A stretch of 64,000 bases of DNA from Bombardia bombarda (taxonomy: Eukaryota; Ascomycota; Sordariomycetes; Sordariales; Lasiosphaeriaceae). The DNA lies in NCBI GenBank assembly GCA_030512295.1, contig JAULSR010000002.1, forward strand, positions 1,612,001 to 1,676,000. Reading direction: 5' to 3'. A program made the position numbers and the translations under genes. How positions within the stretch are numbered: position 1 is the first letter of the stretch; every line of letters starts with the position of its first letter. This document shows positions 33,594 through 45,618 of the stretch, piece by piece. The notes under the pieces are model-generated. The model saw nothing but the letters and a program-made list of their open reading frames with translations. It made no database searches and had not been told where the DNA came from.

Positions 33594-35901
33594 TCTTTCC
33601 AGATATTCTAGCTTCCCCGGGCGTGCAGCTGCGACTGGCAAACGAGAGATATCATAGGGTGGGAGTTAAAAAGTGAATGCAGCGGGAAACGAAGGACGGG
33701 AAACGGGAACGGGGATGATGGGGGCGCGTGCTAGTTACAGCTTTTGTGGCTGGCTACAGGGTGGAAAACACGGGTAATGAGCAACGAGAATGAGAGACTT
33801 GTCAGAACCTGTGGACCGGGCTTCTTTGATGTTTGGAAATGGAAAACGCTGCAAACATGGAACTGGGAAAGTAGAGATTGAGTGATGACGGCCCAGCTGT
33901 TTTTTGGCCTGGAATGGACGGAATCGTGCAAGCCTGTCTCGGTCGGTCCATTGGGGACTGGGAAGGGCGGAGGAGCACGGGCAAGGAGGCCTTTGGTTGG
34001 CAGGCGAGCAAGCTAGATGTACCGAGCGAGGTACCGTGAGGTCACCACCGCTTCTTCAAGCTACCCTGGCTCGCCTGGTAGCCACGGCCTTTGAGCGCTA
34101 GGCCAATCGGTTATGTTTAGAATAACTGCTGGGCTCTTGCGCCCAACCTGGACGACCTGAGACGAGATGTTTGCGGCTCCTACGGCCCAAGAGGATAAGG
34201 TAGGGGTACTTGCAAGTTTTTAGGTTGAAAAAGAAAAGGCACATCCTTGAGTACCGCAAATGTATGCGACTCGCAAGTGCCGACCTTGTAGGCACTTGTG
34301 CTGGCCAGGTATTGAAGTACTTCACTTCGACCTGCACAAGACAGCGTGATCTGACACTGTTCGCAATAAACGGATGAGCCAAAACTGCCCTTCGGCTCAG
34401 CCCAATGAATGTCGTGCAAGGTTAGCTGGCATCTCTGAGACTCGTACCATTGTGAGCACGGGGTATGTACCACTGGCGCTCCTGCGAGTACATAGCAATA
34501 TGTTTGTTGCTGTGCAAAGCTGGTATTTGATGATCTACCACGATCAATCAATTGCCGTGCATCATGAACTCTACGCATACCCCTGTAATTGTATTATTCC
34601 CATGCTGGAACGCAGAGGAGAAACGACGATAATCAAAACGTAAATTCCTTCGTCCCTGGGGGATTGTAGTTATTGCAGTGGTTGGGTGGGTATGGGGACT
34701 CGAAAAGACTACTAGCACCAACTGAGTATTTGTGTGACGTCAACCATGACACCGTCCCGATACGCGAACCTGTTGACCGAGGAGTAACACCGCAATATTG
34801 ATTTTCTTAAATGAATCGAAAGCCACCGAAAATCATCGTGAACTTCTCAAGTCTAGTTCTGTTGATGGTCGCAGGGAAGCAAACATGCCTTCGGACCAGG
34901 CGTTTGCCGGGACTAGGGCTTCATGGCGTGCCTGGTACTGAGACGGCAAAATCCACTGATTGCGTCACCGAGATCTTGATCGCTTTCATTGTGCAAGGCC
35001 TGATCCTATCTGGGTATAGTGCAGCTGCCTGTACGTTAGATTACCTAATCAACATACAGTCAAAGGTTGCTTGTTATAGAAGTCGCTACATGGATCCTTT
35101 CCTTACAGATACGGTGGAAACAATTCTAGAGAACCAGTCTTATGATCTAAAGGAACAGATAGATAGATTACTATAGCATTGTTCATTGTCTATTATTTAT
35201 TTATTTCTCACGACAAATTGTGTGTGAGAAGTATCTCTTTGCTTACCATCTTTCCGAGATGGGGCGATGCACCTCTGATGTCAGGAAGTAAGTGGCCTGA
35301 GTGAGGGGATGGCTCTCGATTATCACTCCGGCCATAGTCACCGAATGCTCCCACGGTATGAGTTTATATTGTTTTCTGTCTGGGTGAGGGGTGTGATGTG
35401 TAAATGCAGGGAAATAGAGTGCATTGTGGCGAAAAGAGGGTCTAGCAATGCCGGGGTTACACATTGGCAAATAGGCAGTGGTGTAATAAGTCTAATAAGT
35501 CCAGCGGTATAAAGGATAGAAGGACATGAAGGCAGTCAAAGACAGTCGCACAACTCCAGCCTAACTCAAAATACGAGTATCATAAATACCCAACCATTTG
35601 CCTCCTAAGGGATTATAGGGTGATAAAATCCCTGCTTAAAGAGCTTCAGGCCGGATAGCCCATAGTCATGCCAGATGAGCTTTTTTTTCTTTCCTATCCA
35701 GCAGCTGATACGCCTGTCTCAAGTTTGCCAAAAAAAAACCGGTCATTTTCTGTCAGTTTCCTTCTAGTCCATACATGTTGATTTTCTTGATATCGTCCGT
35801 TGGGTTGTGTAGTGTGTTTATCAATACAAAACATTGATACTTGTCGTAGGATACCGCAGCACGTGAAGTAAGCCAGTGACTATACACGTGAGTGCACACA
35901 A
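33594..35901. other. 2.3-kb gene-free stretch
   Basis: No gene supported. The left part should hold the promoter of the 1697-residue protein gene, the right part the 3' flank of the next minus-strand gene. A 121-codon open frame at 34811-35176 has no motif and atypical composition. Confidence 0.5.
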
Positions 35902-37792
35902 CTAAGTGTCTCCTCCATCGTGAACAGTAGGGATCCGGCTAGGCCGAGTTGCAGTGCCGCCCCGCCGATCTGGTATATCCGGCACTTCTTCCGGGGGAGT
36001 ATCTTCGCCGGGGTCGTAGTCCTCATCTTCGTAGTCTTCGTCATCATAGTATTCCTCGCTTTGGGTGCCTTGGCTGTAGCGGCCGTTCATGGGCGCAGCA
36101 TGGCCGTCGGCAGCTCGGTTGGGGTCTTGAGTTGCATCGTTGGCCTTGACTGGCACTTTGCTATTCTTTTTGCCCTTATGTTTACCCTTCTTCAGCCTCT
36201 CCCACTGAGCCTTCCGCAGCTGCTCAACTTGGCGTTGCTTGCGGTCCTTCATCTCGTACTGACGCACCAGAGCCTCCGGAGGATGTCCAAAAATAGACTC
36301 GTACTCGCAGAAATGGCAAATCCAGATTTCCTCTGGCTTTGGTGGGTGTCGCTTGTTGTACAGCTGCGTCTCTCGGCGACGAGCTTTTGCCGCGGCGTTA
36401 TACTCCTTGGCAGCACTTCTGCGCGTACTCTTGGGAGCTGCAGCTGGCTGACTTTGGTCATTGATACCACCCCTAGATAGCGTTTCCTTGGGAGCCGAAT
36501 CAGTAACTCGAGGCGCCGCCGTGGTTTGACCAGCCTGCGTGGCCTGAGGACCGCGCGGCCAATTGTCATTTTGCGAGCGTGTAGTAGGGATCTGGTGGTT
36601 TTGTATGCTCGCTCTGCGATCGGAGCTAGACCAAGAGAATGGACCCGGAATTGCTGGGGATTCGCAGGTGAACGTAAACTGAGTTGATGCTGGGCTGGGC
36701 TTGTTGGATATCGGCTGGTGTAGCAGGCTGATATTCTCTTGACCCTGGTGCGGAGGGAGCTTCTCTGCATTTGCGATAGCATTGGATATAATTCCAGTGT
36801 TCTCGCCTGTCAAAGATGTCAGCGTACTATTCACATTTATAAGGAAGAAACAACCCACTTGATCCAAGCATCCACTGCCCAGAGCGCAGCTTTCCGTTTC
36901 TCCCAGCCCAACTATTAGTTGAATCCATCAATGGTCTCAACGGGCTTCTGCCACTCCTCGGTCGACCGTATCGTCCTCGTCCAGGGCCAGGAACATTCTG
37001 GATGCCCGACACAAAGCCTCCTGGCCCGGATTGAGCTGTCGAGGTTTCGGCCGATGTCTCTCCCTGGCCTTCTATAAACTGGGAGACAGAGCTCTGAGAG
37101 CCAGCGCCAGCGCCAGCGCCTGTGTCGATGACATGGATCCCGTTCAAGGCCGAGTCCCCAGCTGTAGGAATCTTTCTCTTTTTTTTGTTGTTGGCGTACT
37201 CAAAAGAGTCATAACCATCAACCGAGGACGCTGCCGAGAGAGGAGGCTGCGAAGCCCCATGCCTTCCATGGTCCGTCTTCGTCGTAGGGCGTGTCGAACG
37301 ACCAGATGAATCCGGTGCAGCGCGGCCTGGCAAGTTACGCAGAAGTGCTGCATCGACAGGCTCAACCTCTATTCCCAAGCCATTTCTCGGCGAGAACCGT
37401 GGCTCGAGCTCTGTGGCCCGCTCACGAGAAAGCGTAAAACTCGAGTCTCTTTCCTCCTCTCGGACGTATAGGTAGGGGAACAACGGAGTGAGGGTCTGCG
37501 GGGCATGGGGATACTGGATTGAGTCGGCAACCTCTGGGGACAATCGCTCTCGCAACCGGCGTTTTGGCAACGGACGTATGGGCCGGTCAGGAAACAGGGA
37601 CGAAACGGTATTGCTAGCCATGCTCGTGTACTTCTTGTGTCCTGTTGAAGAAGCCGGTCGGCGACGGATTAGCTTCTGAGCAAGCCAGTTCCAGAACGCA
37701 ACGATCTTGACAAGCGGTGACCGCATGAGTGCAAATGAGAGTCGAGCCGCGTAGAACAGGGCAGGAAGATCTTGCCCGACGACGGGCAACAT
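35902..37792 (-). CDS. Conserved-looking fungal protein with a Cys-x-x-Cys motif, function unknown
   Basis: Not recognised as a named family. Two exons, 37792-36859 and 36806-35902, give 612 residues. The phase-1 junction restores LGSSENTGIISN. The N-terminal 57 residues are Arg-rich and hydrophobic (VGQDLPALFYAARLSFALMR); a second ATG at 37621 starts MASNTVSSLFPDRPIRPLPK, which looks like the true conserved start, so the longer start is uncertain. The middle is disordered. A Gly-Arg patch (GPGRGRYGRPRSGRSPLR) occurs at the end of exon 1. Near residue 490 a basic helix (AAKEYNAAAKARRRETQLYN) leads into EEIWICHFCEYESIFGHPPE, a C-x-x-C site in an aromatic context that may be half of a metal site, then a Lys/Arg-rich helix and a very acidic Asp/Glu/Tyr tail. 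The basic and Gly-Arg stretches suggest a nuclear or RNA-related role; this is inference. Confidence 0.72.
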
Positions 37793-40271
37793 TACCCTGC
37801 ACAGGCAGCTTCTTGCAGTTTTTAGGTAGGATTAGAGAAAGTGTAGCAGAAAATTGGCAAGAAAGAGGGCAAGTGGGAGGAGGTGAGGGGTGGGTTGGTG
37901 GGAACAGGGCAGGCGGACGCGCGCTCTGTGTGAAGTGTGCACACTGGGAAAGAGGGTTTTGGGAAGCTAGCAGTCGTGGAAGGTGCCGACGACACCCAGA
38001 CAACTAGTAAACGACCGGCAAACGACCAGCAGACGCCCGGTAAACCCATTCAATGAAAATCACATAATATCCAGAATGTCGAAGGCACAACCGACTACCT
38101 ACTCCTTTCTCCGCCAACGCGATGCAGCGAATGCAATCAGTCGGGATATAACCCTCCACAGCTTTCACGAGCTCGGCCAGAGTAGAGTGTCGCAACAACC
38201 CGGCGTGGGGATAGGCGAAGCTCCGTCGACGTCGTTCGGCTCTCTCCTTTTCTGCCCAAAAGACTCATCAGACTCCATGTTCCAAGTACGACAGGGGCGT
38301 CACCACACAGTTCGCCAGAGCAAGCAACCAAGGGCAACAAAAGGCGAGGATCTTTCCGTCTTCAGAACGGCTCCCAGATGTCATCGGTATGCTGCCAGGC
38401 CGTCAAGACGGCGAGGCCGGCCGGGAGCCGGCAGGGGGGAGGGGGGAGAGGGGAACAAAGAACGGGGAAAGGAAGCCCCAACTTAGGGCTTCTCTAATCA
38501 GCTGCTAACAACCTACCTTTTGACTCGTTTTGGCTCAATCTTGGATCGTACGGCTTTCGGGGTGTATTGTCTTAGGTTCTAACCATATAAAGTCCAGCGG
38601 TCTCTAGTTATAGAAACGAAAGGGAGCTTGAGTGCCGACAGGCGTCGGGATGGATCGATGGGCCTCGATTCCGGTAGCATTCGAATGGAGTTTGATTAGG
38701 AAGACAGTGTTCAGGTGCTGGCTGTGGTGCTGCACTGCTGTCAGGCAGGACCTAACCCAACGATTACCTAAGCAGCCACCTTGCGCTTGCACCCCCCCAT
38801 TCCATGCCCCGGCTTCCTGCTGAGCCATGATATGGTCGTTCGTCCGAGAATCTCCCGTCTATCAGCCAGCGAGTCCGTGCCAGCTCTCCTCCGCGGGCTT
38901 AGAGACTCGAAAACCATATAGAAACCACGCACTGTATAATATCCACGCCTGCATCGTTCAACAAAGACGTGCTAAATTGCGATAGTTCTACAGCGAGGAA
39001 AGCTGAGCAATCTACCCCCATCCAGACAGGCTAGTTTCTACGAGACACTCATGGTCAGGCTTCATCATCCAACTCTTCTAAAACTGCCTACGATGCCAGT
39101 TTGTATTAGACTTTCAGGGCCGTGAAATGAAAGAAAGCACACGACGTGATGTCATGCCGTGATCTTTCGGACAGTATCAACAGTATCAATGGGGGGCTTT
39201 TGGCACTGGCCATGTCCACTTTGTCAAATCGGGATTGGGTTGGGGACCGGGCTTGGCCCCGCATGGAGCCAAAGTGCCATGGGTACGTACCCATACTGGG
39301 CAGCTTCCACCAAAAATTGCTGCGAGCACGCTCGGGGGAAAAGAGCGTGTGCGGTGCGGTGCGTTGCTGAGCGCTTCCACCCGTTGCTCCTCTTCTCATC
39401 GCTCCTCCTCCGCCCTCCTCCTCGCTTGACCACTTCTTGCGCCCATCCGTCGCTTGACCGTCGATTTTCCTGAGCCTAAACCTCCGTCATGAGATGTTCT
39501 CTCTTTTTTCCGAATCACCCCGAATTCCTCCCGACAGTCTGCCAATCCGACTAGCAAAAGGCCGCTTCCTACGGCCCCGTCTCTTGCCCTCTCTGTCCCC
39601 ACGCTCGTCCTCGCCCTCGACCACTTCCCCTCGTCGACCTACATCCTTCCCCCTCTTCCAGCTTCACCGACGCTGAAGTCTGTAGGATATTCCGAATAAC
39701 TTGGCGGCCATTGGTGTCTTATTCAAGCTGTGGCGTCAAGTTGTTCCAGTTCAATGCCACTTGTCGCCGCCCAGCACGACCTGCCTTTACCCTCGATCAC
39801 CTCGACTCCTAGCCACCAGCGCAGAACGGCCTACGTTTTACCCAAATCTCAGTCGCCATTTCCTATTTAATACACAACATCAAACCTATCGCAGTATCTG
39901 CGCTCGACGATCTTTCCATTACGCCGAGGAAGCGAACGCAATAGGCTCACCTCCCTTGTCGGCGTCTGCTTCGTCAATCGACCGCGTTTTCTGCCCCCAC
40001 CCTACTTGCGAGCCTTTACGACTGTTCACGTTTGTCTACAAGGCAACTGCGAGCATCTACTACAGCCCTGCGTTTTCCCTCTCAGATTGCACCACCCTGT
40101 TCCTTGGCTACCAGAGCACTCGATCCGCTACACGGGTTGGAGGATCACACAATTCAGGACACAGTCAAGGCCATTGTTGAGCACATCTTCTCCGAGTGTT
40201 ATTCCAACGAGCGCCGTGACTTACACTCCATACGAATTCCCTGCCTTTGACTGCGGCGTTCGCTGCAAGCA
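37793..40271. other. Divergent intergenic region and long leader of the Cti6-like gene
   Basis: About 2.5 kb between two divergent genes. No coding gene is supported, although many overlapping short open frames exist. From about 39380 to 40270 the plus strand is rich in C and T and carries several ATG-initiated frames before the start at 40272. This looks like a long untranslated leader with upstream open frames, or a leader containing an unspotted intron. Confidence 0.5.
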
Positions 40272-42490
40272 ATGGCAGGTACTGATCCGAGACGGTCGTC
40301 AAGGGCGCGAGCGACTCACCCTCAATCACAAATATCGTCCACTACTTCAAGCGCCTCCGGGCGCACCGACCGCAATTCAAGATATTTCAATAAGAGCGGT
40401 ACACCTCCAAAGTCGGCCTCGACAGGTTCGCTGTCATCCGAACCACCAGAAGACACAATTACGGCCGACGATACTTTTGGGACACGGCGTCGTACCCGTG
40501 GACAAGGCGAAGAAAGAGAGAGAGCAATAGCGAAAAGCGAGCCAATCGAAATGGCTAACGGCGACGACGATGTGCAGGAAGAGGATGAGGCCGTCCGCTG
40601 CATCTGTGGCTTCGACGACTACCCAGGCCCTCCGCCTTTTGACGAAGATTCGAAAACCGGCGTTAAAGACGCCAACGACATTGACCCCATATTTGCGACC
40701 GATGTGACAGACGATGCAGCCGGGTTTTTTGTGCAGTGCGATGTCTGCAAGGTCTGGCAGCACGGCGCCTGTGTGGGCATCATGACCGAGGAGTCTAGTC
40801 CTGATGAATATTTCTGCGAAGAATGTCGCAAGGAGTTTCACAAGATATACACTGCTAGTAATGGGTTCGTCTCAAAATTTCTTTATCGCGGCGCTGGCTG
40901 TTGCAGGGCTGAAAGGAAAACCCCAATATTGGATGAGGCGGCCGCACTGTCGACTGCGCACTGTCGACTGCGCCTCACACGACCTTCTCAGGCTGCCTTG
41001 CCAGGCTCGGTTTCAATTATGTGTACAACTCATGCCAGCTTTCGGAAGCGCTAACGCGATGTCTTCTAGACAAAAATACTCCCACTATCTTCCCCTCAAA
41101 AGAACATCCAGAACGACATCAAGAGCAGCTTCTCTGAACAAGGAGGAAACACGGTCGCCCCCCAAGGATAAAGAGGGTCGGAATGGGCGCACCTCATCAG
41201 CAAGCCAAACATCAAAGCGAAGGTCTACCATGAATAGCCGAGAGGCTGCCTATGACGAGGCAGAGGCATTGCGGAGAGCAATCGAAGCAAGCAAAGAGGA
41301 AGCTATACCCGAACAAGCCGATGATGTCCCAAGAAGAGCAAAGCGGGGTAGAAGCGCCAGCGAGGAGTATGCTAACTCCCCATGCATTTTGGGGTATCAA
41401 TTACTGACACTTGTGTAGGAAACAAGAGGGCGCAAAGAGACAGAGAACGAGCTCGCGGTCTCTATCCCCTTCTCTCGACAAGGCTGCAGATGACTCGGAT
41501 GACGTTGGTGCGTCAACTCGCAATGAGGTCTTGAAATCCAAGTCTCGCGCCACTGCAAATTCCCGTCCTTATCGGACGGTTGAGAAAGCTTCGGAGAGAG
41601 ATGAGCGAGAGCGACAACGGATTGAGGCGGCGAATAAGCGAAAGGGGAGGGCGGAACGTCGCCGAGCTGATGGTACGGTGGCATCAACAATTCTTGTGAA
41701 GGTATATGACGCTCACGCGGACACAGATTCTGATCCTTCGGAAGAATTGCCGCTGGCAGCAGCTCGCGTGGCAGGAACCAGGACGACAACGGCCGCAGCA
41801 GCTGCGATAGCCCCACCAGCGCCAGCGACCACTGGAAGCGCAAGCACCGTCAGCACCACAGTAACAGAAGTTGTAACCAATGTGGCAGTAGCAGAGCCGC
41901 CACCCTTAGCGCAGCCAGCCCCAGACATCACGTCACCTGCGAGTGTGGTACCAACAAAGGTGGACAAGAAAAGATCGCACAAGAAAAAAGGACGGAACCA
42001 GTACACTCGTGACCGGGACGGCCATGACGAAGACTCTCCTGCGCGGTCACAGTCCAGAGATATTCAAAAGGACGAACATGTGCCGCAAGGCCCCACCAAG
42101 CCGGCCAGCGACAACAGCCACAACCATCACCATCACTACCCAAAGCCACACGCCAGGGTAAAAGGCGGTATGAGCAGCAAGATCACCATGACGGACATGA
42201 AGAGGAGGGCGACAGCGCTTTTAGACTTCATATCTCGGACCCAGGTGGAGCTCGCTGGGGAAACGCTGGCGGAAACGAGGCCGCCGGATCTCAGCGCCAC
42301 TGGCAACTCGGCCACGGTATGGGAAAAGAGCCTCGGAGAAGTTGCGGCTGCTGGTGAAGTGGTGTCCCTTTCCGGTGATGGCGCAGGCAGCGCCCGCCCC
42401 GAGACGGAATTCAAGGAGCTCAACTGCATGGAGATGATGGACACCTTGACCAGCCGCCTGATCAAGTGGCAGAAGGAGTACATATCGTAA
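40272..42490 (+). CDS. CTI6: Cti6-like PHD finger protein (Rpd3/Sin3 histone deacetylase complex)
   Basis: A nuclear PHD finger protein, probably the reader subunit of an Rpd3L-type histone deacetylase complex. Exons 40272-40864, 41070-41366 and 41419-42490 give 653 residues. The start MAGTDPRRSSRARATHPQSQ is typical of fungal Cti6. The PHD finger (about residues 112-190) begins CICGFDDY and continues FFVQCDVCKVWQHGACVGIM and DEYFCEECR, a C4HC3 pattern with the aromatic Trp expected for methyl-lysine binding. After splicing, NGQKYSHYLPLKRTSR, an Arg/Ser-rich region and AEALRRAIEASKEEA (helical) follow. The C-terminus ELNCMEMMDTLTSRLIKWQK resembles the conserved end of the family. A further 54-nt in-frame intron (41673-41726, GTACGG...CACAG) may be removed, giving 635 residues and RADDSDPSEELPL. 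Upstream leader is long. Confidence 0.87.
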
Positions 42491-43449
42491 AATATTTGTG
42501 GTCAGTTAGTATTAGGGGCATAACTGGCTGGGACGGGACGGTGTTTTGGTGGAATGAAATGGCTTTGGTCCAGAAAAAGGACTGGAGAGGGGTTTAAGGG
42601 GTCATTCAACCATGGGTTCTCTTTTGAGGTTTCTCCCTCCTTCGTATTTATATCCAGGGCTGTATAGGCGAGTAAATAGTCTCGACCTTTTTAAAGGGGG
42701 GTGGCTGGTTGGTTGGTTGTCGGGGTTTGGCTATCTACTCCTACGGCTTTTTCTTTACTTTCTCTTGTGGGTTTAATTTCCCTTGTTATTATTGTCTTTT
42801 TTCTTGCATAGCCTCCAGGCGTACCACCAGGCGTTGTGCAATCTGGCTATGGCTATAGCTTTGAATATATATTCGTCATATGGCATTGGGGTGTTGTGGG
42901 GTGTAACTTGGGTGTTTTTATTGAGCTGGGCCTGGCTTGATCAAGATTTGTGTCTGGAGCAGACAATGGCCTGTTGGCAGGTAATGAGCGCAAATGTGTG
43001 TGGATTGATGGATTGTTGTTGGCGATATATTCGAGCGAAAGCAAAAACAAAGTGTGCGAGGCCAAATACCCTTTACGCGACTGGCTGATGTTTTTCTTGT
43101 CGGCGATTGCTAGAATTTTAGTTGGGAGGGGGGATGATGGTTCGAATATACCCCCCCTGTTGAAGCTAGGAAATGTTTAATACAAAAGCGTTTGATACGA
43201 GTACAGAGGCAATTGTATGCTAATAGGTATTTCCAAAAGTCTAATATAGTACAGTAAAGCTACACGAGTTTTGATCGAGTAATAGGGGGTAAATCGATGT
43301 GGGAAGTGGGTATCTTTTGGTATAATTTCACGAGTTCCCGTTTTTGCGCCATTGTCATTTGTTGTCCCTTCACTAATCCAACCTTGTTTCGAGTCATGGT
43401 ACTCCGTTTTCAAGACTGGTAATGATGCTCGGTACGGTGAATGACACAC
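42491..43449. other. Convergent intergenic region between the CTI6-like and MTG1 genes
   Basis: Nearly 1 kb between two converging stop codons. It is T-rich at 42760-42800 and otherwise unremarkable, and probably both 3' untranslated regions. No coding signal was accepted. Confidence 0.6.
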
Positions 43450-44685
43450 TTAGTTTGCGTTGTTGGCTAGCTGTCCCGGGCTGACGCCCGCGCGCTTGAG
43501 ATCGTTCTTCTCCTTGCGCTCAACCTTCTCCTTCTTCCTCGCCTGATTCAAGCTCAGAGCAGGCGAGTTGGCCGCCTCGACGGCGCCCGAGAGCGTCTCA
43601 GGCGTGATCTCGTCCAGCAAGAAGCGGCCCAGCTCGCCGCGGCGCCACTCCTGCACGATCCAGTCTGCTGCGGCCTCGAGGCTTGGCTCGTGGCCCTTGC
43701 GCAGCTTGCCGGTGCGCATGGCGACGCCCCTGAGAAAGACATGCACATCGTTGGTCGGGACGGCGCAAAACTCCTTGTACAGGGTCGGGTCGGCGAGGTT
43801 GAGGTGGTAGAGCAGGTAGTCTGCAACGGTGACAGAGGAGATGAGGCCGTCCTTGACGCAGCCGACGAGGGAGAGTTTGAGCATGTCCTCGGCCGAGGCG
43901 ACGTAGGGGACGAAGACGCCGGGGGTGTCCATGATGAAGACGCCCTCGCCCATGCCGTCGGTGTCGGGGGTGCCGGCGGCCTCGCCCTTGACGATGCGGA
44001 CGGGGGTGCCCATCTTGCGGGTGACGCCGGGCTGGGCGCCGGTGCGGGCGGCTTTTGGTAGGCCCATGCCGCGGGCGCGCATCTTGTTGAGCAGGGTGCT
44101 CTTGCCGGCGTTGGGCATGCCGACGACCATGGCGCGCATGCCCGTCAGGCTGTTAGCCTCGCGAGCGACGCGCTTGATGGCCTCGAGCAGGTGGCGGCCC
44201 GAGTTGGCGTCCTCGTGGCCGGCGCCGAGGAAGATGACGGCCTTGGCGTGCCGGTGCTTCTCGTGGAAGTCCTTGAGGGCCTGGACGACCTCAGGCCCGG
44301 TCTGGCGGTTGTTGGTGGAGCCCTTGTCATTGCTAATGCGGCCCGGGGGTCCGAGATCGCGTTTGGTGTAGACGATGATGCGGGCGCGCTCGGCGGGCGA
44401 GGCGGCGACGCTGCGCTCGAGCAGGGGGTTCCACGAGCTTAGGGGCACGCGGAAGTCGCGGCATTCGATGATGAGACCGACGTTGGAGAGTGTCTGGCGC
44501 ATGCGATTCAGAGCCGCGTGGTGATGACCCAGGAAGTAGGAGCGCGTGATGGAAGCCGAGACTTCATACGACTGACGCGGTTGGAAGGCGGCGGTGGCAG
44601 CTGTCGCAGCTGTCGCAGCTGTTGTTGCGCTTTTCGCCACGGCCTGGGCAGCCGCCGCGAGGGCCGATGTCGACGACGACGCCAT
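43450..44685 (-). CDS. MTG1: Mitochondrial ribosome-assembly GTPase Mtg1
   Basis: A circularly permuted GTPase of the YlqF/RbgA family, needed for large mitochondrial ribosomal subunit maturation. Single exon, 411 residues. The permuted order G4-G1-G2-G3 is clear: YTKRD (TKxD at 107-110), then GMPNAGKST (P-loop, 189-197), GVTRKMG (G2 Thr near 222), and DTPGV (253-257). FLGHHHAALNRM and IIECRDFRVPLSSWNP are the diagnostic N-terminal segments for Mtg1-type rather than nuclear Nog2 types. The first 40 residues are Ala/Thr/Ser-rich with no acidic residues and fit a mitochondrial presequence; they contain a TAA-type repeat (ATTAATAATAATAA). The C-terminal Lys/Glu-rich extension (QARKKEKVERKEKNDLKR) is common in fungi. 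Large antisense frames here reflect GC-rich third positions. Confidence 0.93.
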   Translation of the reverse strand: MASSSTSALAAAAQAVAKSATTAATAATAATAAFQPRQSYEVSASITRSYFLGHHHAALNRMRQTLSNVGLIIECRDFRVPLSSWNPLLERSVAASPAERARIIVYTKRDLGPPGRISNDKGSTNNRQTGPEVVQALKDFHEKHRHAKAVIFLGAGHEDANSGRHLLEAIKRVAREANSLTGMRAMVVGMPNAGKSTLLNKMRARGMGLPKAARTGAQPGVTRKMGTPVRIVKGEAAGTPDTDGMGEGVFIMDTPGVFVPYVASAEDMLKLSLVGCVKDGLISSVTVADYLLYHLNLADPTLYKEFCAVPTNDVHVFLRGVAMRTGKLRKGHEPSLEAAADWIVQEWRRGELGRFLLDEITPETLSGAVEAANSPALSLNQARKKEKVERKEKNDLKRAGVSPGQLANNAN

Positions 44686-45618
44686 TGTGTCTATTTCAGA
44701 GAACCACTTCTGATCATCTCTGATCCCTTTTCACATCAATTCCGGCGCTGCGGTGCTCTTCTTTTTGTTCATGCCCGTCGACTTTTAGAACATGGATGAT
44801 ATCTCGGTCGCGAATTGGCCGAGCAATTTTGGCACCGCTCTATCGCATATCGGGGCCTTGGCTCGGATAGTCAAGCCTGCCCGGCCGCGCCACTTTCGTG
44901 CAGATGGTGGCGGAACGTCACTGACGTAATGTTGCATGGCATGGACCCTTTAAACCCCCTGCAGTTCCATCCCCATGGGTCCCCCCACGGGTCCCTGCCG
45001 AAGCGGCTAGGATCGACGTTTCCATGTGCAGCTAGGGTCCTCCATTCTCCTTCTGTGAATAACGCCCTACAACTAGCTTCCATTCTTCGCATTGGCTGTG
45101 ACTACTTATTTGAAGGTTCCCATTCTGGCTCATCATGGCGCCGAGACGCGACTTCATATATGCACCATCTGACCTTCGACTCTTCCTCATACCCATAGTG
45201 CGTGATTGGCATTCTTTTGGTTGTCTGCCTACATTCTTATCATGAATATGGCGCCAGCACAGGTAGAATCCCGTTGATACTACACTTTCAAGCGCTGCTC
45301 TATTTTTAAGGTGATGAAAATAAACTCCACTAACAGCTGGACTATAGATACCTAGTACTTGATGGTACTTGCTGCAGCAGATTGTGGAAGGCGGAAGATG
45401 CGAGCCATGGCAGGCCGCGAGCCATATCAAAACGCTTGATAATGGCTGAGAAGTCTGGAAATAAACCTTCAGCCGGCAATAATGGGATTCTGCTAGACTT
45501 AATGCTCCATGCTTCACTTATCAGCAACACGTTGCGGAATTTGAAAAAGGAGACAGATTTTGAGTGACCATGCTTTTTAGGATTGAGAGGGCATCGACAA
45601 CAGAACTTGCATCGGGAA
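44686..45618. other. MTG1 upstream region
   Basis: About 0.9 kb. It contains the MTG1 promoter on the minus strand and the flank of the broken hydrolase on the plus strand. No independent gene supported. Confidence 0.55.

Noticed and set aside
34811..35176. A 121-codon plus-strand open frame
   Set aside because: It has an ATG but no recognisable motif, no neighbours of similar type and atypical composition.
39701..40530. Open frames of 159 and 174 codons before and overlapping the CTI6-like start
   Set aside because: No domain was recognised. They were treated as leader sequence, noted only as possible upstream open frames.
43130..43155. GGTTCGAAT sequence resembling a tRNA T-loop
   Set aside because: No acceptor stem, anticodon arm or D-arm could be matched around it.
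43568..44442. Long plus-strand open frames opposite MTG1
   Set aside because: They are Arg/Gly/Ala-rich shadow translations with no motifs, opposite a complete GTPase.
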